Shown here: positions 20,813-26,969 of the stretch, in pieces
How positions within the stretch are numbered: position 1 is the first letter of the stretch
How the letters are laid out: each line of letters begins with the position of its first letter
Source: Rhizophagus sp. LPA8_4_AMF
Taxonomy: Eukaryota > Glomeromycota > Glomeromycetes > Glomerales > Glomeraceae
Direction of reading: 5' to 3'
Assembly (NCBI GenBank): GCA_021464525.1
Contig: JADRCO010000751.1
Coordinates: forward strand, 1-26,969
DNA length: 26,969 nucleotides
Made by a program: the position numbers and the translations under genes
The notes under the pieces: model-generated
Seen by the model: the letters and a program-made list of their open reading frames with translations, nothing else
The model's database searches: none
Told to the model about the DNA's origin: nothing

Positions 20813-22036
20813 ATGGAACTTTTAATAAATGAATTAGAAAAACCTGATAAGTGTAATAGTGAAAAGAATGATCCTATAAGAATATTTATTGCGGTTTTTA
20901 TTGCGATTGGTATGTTAGTTAGTTACTTACCACAGGTAGGTCTATAAAAAAAATTAATTTTTTATTTTAAAAAAATTTTAATAAAATATTAATATATTTT
21001 TAAAATTCTTTCAATAGCATTATAAAATTTTTAGTACCAAGACTAGTGAAGGGATTAGTCCATTATTTCTTCTGTTGGGTGCTATTTCAATGACATGCAG
21101 TTATTTCAATATTTTAATTTTGCAATTTGATGAATTTAGTTGTTGTAAAAATGTGGTATGTAATTAAGCTCGTTATCTTAATACGTTTATATATAAAATT
21201 GATTTATTTTTCTAAAAATCTTTCTATAGTACTCTGCTGGATATTGTTTTGAAAATGTTTTAGGAATTATTCAACTAACAATTCAGTGGTTCTGTTTTAC
21301 AATGATTTTAGTATTATTTATGATATATTTTCCAGATTATAAAAAATACATACCAAATATTAGTCTAGGAAGCGGATATAATAATCTTTCATCAATTTCA
21401 TCATCATCAAAATATTCTCCGGAATGGAGCCTTTCTCTTAAAGTCACAACCGCTGTCACTATTCATTTTATCCTTACACTCATTGTTTCTTCTTACCTTT
21501 TAATATTTGTGGGTGGAGCTAAAGAAGAAAAAGTAACCAGATATTGGGCAGATCTATTAGGAGTCATTTCTTTAATTTTAGCATCAATTCAATATTTACC
21601 TCAAATTTGGAAAACTTGGATAAGAAAGGTATGATTATTGAGAACTTTTCGGTGATTAAAGTTGACTCTTCTTATTAACATTTTTGTCAATTAGTCTGTT
21701 GGAGCTCTCAGTATTCAAATGATGCTGCTTCAAACTCCAGGTAATTATTCACACTTTATTATTTGTGCATGATCTTATAATATTTCCTATTATTTTAACA
21801 TAGCTTCTTTAGGTTCATTCCTTTTCGCTTATTCCCTCGCTTCTATTCCTGATACTAGATGGTCAACATGGATTGTTTTTCTTATAACAGGATGTCTTCA
21901 AGGAACTCTTCTTATTATGTGCATTTGCTGGCATTACAGAGAAAAACATGTTGACGAAGAAATTATTTCCGATGGTCGGGTTATTCCTGATGAACATACT
22001 AGATTGCTTGGTTCTCAAACTAACATTAGATCTTAA
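20813..22036 (+). CDS. PQ-loop repeat membrane protein
   Basis: Five exons: 20813..20935, 21018..21155, 21230..21628, 21695..21740 and 21804..22036 (939 nt, 312 aa). Two PQ-loop units are clear. The first is MLVSYLPQHYKIF with SEGISPLFLLLGAIS (about residues 34-66). The second is LASIQYLPQIWKTW with SVGALSIQMMLLQTP (about 164-195). Around seven hydrophobic segments fit the family fold of two three-helix bundles plus a linker helix. Between the units lies a Ser-rich loop (NNLSSISSSSKYSPEW). The tail ends DEHTRLLGSQ, whose acidic RLLG could serve as a dileucine-like vacuole or lysosome sorting signal. Family members export cationic amino acids or cystine from vacuoles, or act at the Golgi; the substrate here is not evident. 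All introns are GT-AG. Confidence -1.
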
Positions 22037-22602
22037 AGAGCTAAACAAGAAAAATTCTCATTTTATGTATTTTGTAAGATAGTATTTAATTGAACGATTT
22101 AAGTTTATTTTAGAGGAGATTTTAGTTTTGCAGTAAATAAATGAGGATAGATCTGATTTGTAAGAAGGAAATATATTTATGAATTGTAAGAAACGAATCC
22201 TTTTGTATTTTCATTTTTGTCTAGAATAAATTGCATATATTATCTTATTATTTAGAAACGTAAGATACAGTATATAGAAATATAAAAATTTCTAAATCAG
22301 ATTGATTTATTTGACGTTGAAAAATTTTATTAAATTATTAAAGATTTCGCATTAAATCTAAAAACTGTCTTGATCGAGATGATTTAATCATTGGGATCAA
22401 ACCTCATGAAAATTATTATTATTCGTGATATCTAGAACAGATAACATGTGATGATCGGCTTATCGTTTGTACTACTGTTTGAATAGATATGCGTAACTCA
22501 AATGATATAATAATATGGAATTTTGCATTTTTATACTCGGAGTCTCCTTTTTACGTTTTATAATTCTACTAGCATATTCAAAATTATAATTAATTAATTA
22601 GG
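22037..22602. other. Gene-free region upstream of the kinase gene
   Basis: No gene is seen. It holds the PQ-loop 3' end (AATAAA at about 22137 and 22226) and the kinase promoter. GGGATCAAACCTCATG and TCGGCTTATCGTT are the only GC-richer points. TAATTAATTAATTAGG directly precedes the kinase ATG. Confidence -1.
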
Positions 22603-24447
22603 ATGGAAGAAAAGCTAGAGAAGTTATGGAAATCTGTTGATCCCAACAGACATCAGGTAATACCAATTCACATTATTATTAATAATATAGTATATTAAAT
22701 TTTCTTTATGATTAAAATAATATTTTTTTTGATTATTAAAGCGCTATGTTACAACTACTGAATTAGAGGATACAGATGAAAGAGTAATTTATATGAAAGA
22801 TTTATATAAAAGAAAAAAAATATATGGAATATGTGGAGAATGTAATGAACCTGGCACTGGAGAAAATTGGTGTCAACCTTGTAATGCTAAAAGATTTGAG
22901 GATAACTTTAAAAATTGGACTAGTGGAAATAAAAATCTTGATGAATTTATTCAGGAATCACAACTTAATGCTGTATATTTTAAAAACTGTCTTGAATGGA
23001 TACCTTTTGAAAAATTTCAAAATATCACTTATGTTGCAAAAGGTGGTTTTGGTAAAATATATTCTGCTGAATGGCCTGAAGGAATTAATGAACATTGGGA
23101 TATTGAAAATCAAAGATGGCATAAAATTACAAATTTGAAAGTTGCATTGAAAAGTTTGGATTGTTCTTCTGATATAAGTTCAGACTTTTTAAATGAAGTA
23201 ACTTAAATTTACTTTGTTACTTTTTCAAATTATTATTAACATTTATTTATTAACTAAATTTCTTATTTTAACAATAGATTAAATCTCATCTTGAGATTTT
23301 ACTTTATGATACTATTCAATGTTTTGGAGTAACTCAAAATCCAAGTACCAAAGATTATATGATGGTTTTATATTATTGTAGTAATGGGAATTTAAGAACT
23401 TTTTTGAATAAATATAGATCTAAAAATTATATAAATTATGAATTTAAAATTGCTAAATTACTACAAATTGCAAGAGGACTTCTGGATATTCATAATGCTG
23501 GAAAAGTTCATAAAGATTTTCATCCAGGTAATATATTGTTTAATAATAAAAATTTACCATTTATAAGTGATTTAGGAATGTGTCAACCAGCAAATAAGTA
23601 TTCAGTTCAAAATGAAAAGATTTATGGAGTATTACCATATGTGGCACCAGAAGTTTTACGTGGACATCATTATACAAAGGCAGCAGATATTTACTCATTT
23701 GGAATAATAATGAATGAGTTTCTTTCTGAAGAAATTCCTTATAGTAATATTCCTCATGATGGGTTTTTAGCTATTAAAATATGTCAAGGGTATAGACCAA
23801 AAATTTCTAAAAATACACCACAATTACTTGCAGATATAATAATTAAATGTTGGGATGCTGAAATAAAAAATAGACCAACCATTAAAGAATTGTATCAGAT
23901 GTTAAAAGAATGGAATGAAGAAAAAAGCAATAATAAAACTGTAATTTATTCTCAAATAAAAGAATGTAATAAGATTGGAAAAAAAATTTTTGAAAGCAAA
24001 TTATCCAAAAATACTCAATTACATTCACAAGCAATTTATATTAGTAGGCCTTTAAGTTTTAAAAATCTTCCAAAACCAGTAAACTCTTCAAATCTATCAT
24101 CTTTTCAATTTAATTTAGGTAATTTAACTTAATTTTTACTTTAGTTGTAAAATATTATTAATTTATTTATTTATTTGTTTATTTTTAATAGATACTAATG
24201 ATATTCTTCCATCATCAACATTGGAAATTCCAAGTAAATACTCTTTTAATTATTATTATTTTATTTATTTTATAATAATTAAATATATTATATAAATATA
24301 TAGTTTCAGAATGCTTAGATCTTCAATTAAATGAATCAGGTAAATTATTAATTATTTGTTTCTTATCTAATTTATTTATTTAATAAAATAATATTAATTA
24401 AATAAATTTCTTTTTTTTTAATAAATTAAGCAAATTTAAATAATTGA
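22603..24447 (+). CDS. Protein kinase, TKL-like, of the expanded Glomeromycotina family
   Basis: Six exons: 22603..22656, 22742..23197, 23278..24118, 24192..24233, 24310..24339 and 24431..24447 (1440 nt, 479 aa). A small zinc-ribbon-like motif Cx2C-x9-Cx2C (Cys 49, 52, 62, 65, CGEC...CQPC) precedes the kinase domain. Catalytic features: GGFG loop (119-122), VALK Lys 155, Glu 170 (FLNE), HKDFHPGN loop (Asp 250, Asn 255), DLG (Asp 268) and VAPE (292-295), then the ADIYSFGIIMNE helix. HRD is HKD and DFG is DLG, but all key catalytic residues are present, so it should be active. The C-terminal tail is split into 42-, 30- and 17-nt exons ending ECLDLQLNE..NLNN. The three tail exons are less certain: without splicing at 24118 the frame ends at 24132. 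Targets are unknown. Confidence -1.
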
Positions 24448-24895
24448 AAAATATATTAAATAGTTAAAATTAATTTTCCTTTATTTTTTTATTTTATATT
24501 TTATATTTTATATTTTTATTTTCTTTTATTATATATTAATTTATTAAATATCTATCTATAAATATATATATATACCAAATATATTTGAAAAACTGATATT
24601 ATATATATGTAAAGTTTTACTTTCCAGTAAAAAGTATTTGTTAAATCTTCGTATAAAAAATGTAAAATATTTTAACATAACAAGTTTAATACAATTGTAA
24701 GCATCCATTTATACAAAATTTGTAAATAATTTGTAGCAAACTTATAATACTTTTATGTAGCATTTGAAATATATTTGTATATATTTTGTTTTATATATAT
24801 ATAAATTATATAGAATGTAATATATTAAAATATAAAATATTAAATATATACTAATTATAAAATATCAAATACATAAATAAATATATTAAATAATG
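24448..24895. other. Extremely AT-rich spacer
   Basis: Almost pure A/T with (TA)n runs near 24562, 24602 and 24797. No open frame or RNA is visible. A stretch at 24610-24790 is slightly more complex (TTTTACTTTCCAGTAAAA, a short palindrome-like element), but I cannot assign it. Confidence -1.
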
Positions 24896-25730
24896 TTATA
24901 TTGCTTTATATTTGCAACCAGAATGTTTTGCTGAAGGAATTCTAACAGTTTTAATATCTTCAACTTCTTTCTCATCATCAAGTAGTTGTGTTATCTTACG
25001 TTTATGACCAGGATATTTTGCTGGAAATATTCTGATAATTTTAACATCTTCAATGCCTTTTTCATCATCAGTTAATTGTACTGCTTTAGTTTTATAACCA
25101 GAACGTTTTGCTATCTGATGACTTCAATATCTTCAATGGCTTTTTCTTTATCAGATAATTGTATTATCTTATATTTATGGCCAGAATATTTGAAATAAGC
25201 CAAAGAAACATCAATAGCTTCTAATAATTTATTGTAATATATATTATATAGTTAGTTGATTACATTTGTATTACTGAAAGAACTATAAGCTTACTCTTAC
25301 TTGGTAAAATTTATTATTATTAAACCTTTTTAAACTTTTTATATTTAGGCTGTTGAATATTAACAATTGTTCTATTTAATTAGTAGTAATATTATTAATT
25401 TGATTTATATTAAAAATATTTCATCAAAGATTAAAAATTACCATAATTTTTTATTAATAAAAGTTTATTTCATTTTTTAGCTTTTTTGCTATTACCATTT
25501 GGTTTTCAAATCTTAGCTTCATTAACAGAAATATTTGTCTTATACATTTTACTAAGATTAAGAATTGATCCTATAAAAAGTTAAAAATTTCAGTAAAATA
25601 TTAGAATAATGATAAAACAATATTAAATTAAGATATATAAACTTACATCTATAATTTATATACTGACAAATCATTTCATATTCTGCTCAATCACCAACAG
25701 TTTCTGAAAAGATGGATTTTTCTTGCAAAA
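24896..25730 (-). pseudogene. Remnant of a repeat-protein gene, family unknown
   Basis: Minus-strand pieces look like decayed exons. One at 25730..25648 reads LQEKSIFSETVGD, a TGA (25689-25687), then AEYEMICQYINYR, and ends at a GTAAGT donor. One from 25570, after a TATAG acceptor, reads SILNLSKMYKTNISVNEAKI and then stops. From about 25230 a frame LLEAIDVSLAYFKYSGHKYK enters three 30-residue repeats and ends at TAA 24898..24896. A 7-bp loss in the first-read repeat shifts the frame. The two upstream exons also cannot be joined without a stop. I take this as a dead gene of unrecognised family, moderately to weakly supported. There is nothing I can name upstream of it. Confidence -1.
24918..25187 (-). 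repeat. Three in-frame 90-bp tandem repeats (30-residue units)
   Basis: The anchor CCAGAA/GGATATT recurs at 24918, 25008, 25098 and 25181, that is at 90, 90 and 83 bp. On the minus strand each unit encodes a 30-residue pattern: G-H/Y-K-x-K-x-x-Q-L, then D-D-E-K-x-x-E-D-I/V-K and R-I-x-x-A-K-x-S/P. The unit nearest 25181 has lost 7 bp, which breaks the frame. Protein-level conservation between units (DDEK, ED, AK) is higher at codon positions 1 and 2 by eye, so they were once translated. Confidence -1.
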
Positions 25731-26382
25731 CTAAAAAAAAATTGATTAAAAAGTTTAAAATAATAGAATACAAGATAATTTTATTATATTAGTATAATAT
25801 TCTTGATAAAATCTAAATAATAATATCATGCAAAATTTACTTTAGATTTTGAACAATATTTTTGATCTAGTTAGCTAGTTTTTCATATATTAGTATATAT
25901 ATATGTTGTGTGTATGTCAGATGTTAAGAAGATGATGATCCTGCAGTAGTAAGTTTTATAACTAGCTTATAAATTTATATTCAAATTATCAAATTTGAGA
26001 ATTTTAAATTTATAAAAAAAAAATAAAAATGTTTAAAAAATCAATTCAAAATAAAGATAGTACTGGATTTACATTTACTAAAATTCCATATCTAATATTT
26101 GAAAAGAACTATCTAAAAAAAGAATGAAAATAAATTATTAGAAGTTATTTATAAAATAAAAGAAAATTAAAGAGAAAACTAAGCAAATATACCAAAATTT
26201 TGCATTAAAGAAGTTTAAAAAGAAGAAAAATATAGAAAATGAAAGAGATAAAAGAAAAAGAAAGTGATAAGAAAAATTATGAGATGAAAAAAAAAAGAAT
26301 GAAGAAAAATTTTGTTAATAAAAAAAAGTTAAACAAAAAAAGTTTAAAAAATAGTTAAAGCGTGTCAGTTATTAATCTATTT
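25731..26382. other. Gene-poor region with a purine-rich strand
   Basis: Bases 26100-26345 are nearly all A and G on the plus strand (AAGAAAAAGAAAGTGATAAG and similar), a marked strand asymmetry. A 32-codon frame at 26029-26127 (ATG to TGA, containing DSTGFTFTKIPYLIFEK) has more varied residues than its surroundings and could be a scrap of a gene, but it is too short to call. There is nothing else here. Confidence -1.
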
Positions 26383-26804
26383 TCACATGATATGGTGCGG
26401 CGCATTTATACTCATCAAATAAAAATCAGTTATTTTTAAATTTTAATAACTCATTAAAATTTTATGCTAATGTGAAAAAGTAAACCGATAAAGTTATAGT
26501 TTAAAGGATTCTCTTTCATTCTATTGGATAAACTTTTCTCTAACTGTCATATTTCTTAAGCTATTAGCTTTTAAAGTTGAGGTATTTTTTATATATGCCT
26601 ATATAAAATAGTGAATTTCGGAATTATTTTTCACGTAATTTCAATTTGAGCCAATCAAATTACATTAATCTAAGAAATCACATGATGATTGACATTTCTC
26701 TTACCAAATAAAGGTTTATCATTTCCTTATTTAGTAATAATTGACACAAATAAAATTTTTGGACAGTTGATGAGTATAGATGCGTTGCACCATACTACAT
26801 GTGA
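26383..26804. mobile_element. Probable MITE with terminal inverted repeats
   Basis: The left arm 26383-26418 and the reverse complement of the right arm 26767-26804 agree over TCACATG, ATGGTGC, CGCAT and TATACTCATCAA, about 30 of 36 positions. That gives a 422-bp element with no coding capacity. The octamer TTATTAAT lies outside both arms, at 26369-26376 and 26808-26815. It could be an 8-bp target duplication such as hAT elements make, though an all-A/T match is weak evidence here. The interior is AT-rich with no frame. Confidence -1.
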
Positions 26805-26969
26805 CAATTATTAATTTTATACCAATATATAGCTTTTTGCTAATGTAATAAATTTTTTTATCACTTTTGACTTCATCACATGTATTTGGTTGACTATTCT
26901 TTACAGAAACTTATAGTTTTCAATCAACATAGAATCGACATAGTTAAGTTTAACTTAAATATGCTGTTT
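26805..26969. other. Right-edge sequence, nothing recognised
   Basis: AT-rich and with no gene. TTTTTGCTAATGTAA at 26834 resembles TTTATGCTAATGTGA at 26461 inside the adjacent element, so part of this edge may be a second, related repeat. Confidence -1.

Noticed and set aside
1-26969. CRISPR array or prokaryotic operon
   Set aside because: Repeats here are tandem duplications or transposon ends without regular spacers, and all genes have spliceosomal introns.

Overview
This looks like eukaryotic nuclear DNA from an arbuscular mycorrhizal fungus (Glomeromycotina, Rhizophagus-like). The sequence is very AT-rich. Genes are split by many short GT-AG introns. The right-hand kinase gene has the N-terminal Cx2C...Cx2C motif, HKDFHPGN loop and DLG motif that I associate with the expanded kinase family of these fungi. 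The species call is inference; the exon structures below were read by hand.

Left third (1-8160): a tandem array of small single-C2-domain genes, all on the minus strand. Four look intact (587-1209, 4134-4819, 5273-5966, 6965-7637) and share four introns at identical positions and phases. A fifth copy runs off the left edge and appears broken (1-214), and a last-exon fragment lies at 6734-6836. Between copies lie a decayed retrotransposon piece (about 2040-2870), a CAATATTAAC repeat array (1383-1645) and a 174-bp tandem duplication (3036-3383).

Middle (8160-22036): conserved single-copy genes. A frame-broken flotillin pseudogene on the minus strand (8160-9040) abuts the 5' end of PSF3, a GINS replication subunit (9106-10120). 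Then come a small minus-strand gene of unknown function (10610-11136), a divergently transcribed 8-exon MFS transporter (11609-13783) with a 12-nt micro-exon, the spliceosome-associated ARM protein CTNNBL1 in 13 exons (14082-17359), a PA-TM-RING ubiquitin ligase (18261-19715) and a PQ-loop membrane protein (20813-22036). These genes share no pathway that I can see.

Right (22603-26969): one protein kinase gene (22603-24447), then gene-poor DNA. It holds remnants of a repeat-protein gene with 90-bp in-frame units (24896-25730, minus strand), a purine-rich stretch, and a probable non-autonomous DNA transposon with about 36-bp terminal inverted repeats (26383-26804).

No tRNA, rRNA or CRISPR array was recognised. 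The most interesting material is the diversifying C2 array, which includes a member that has lost its calcium ligands.
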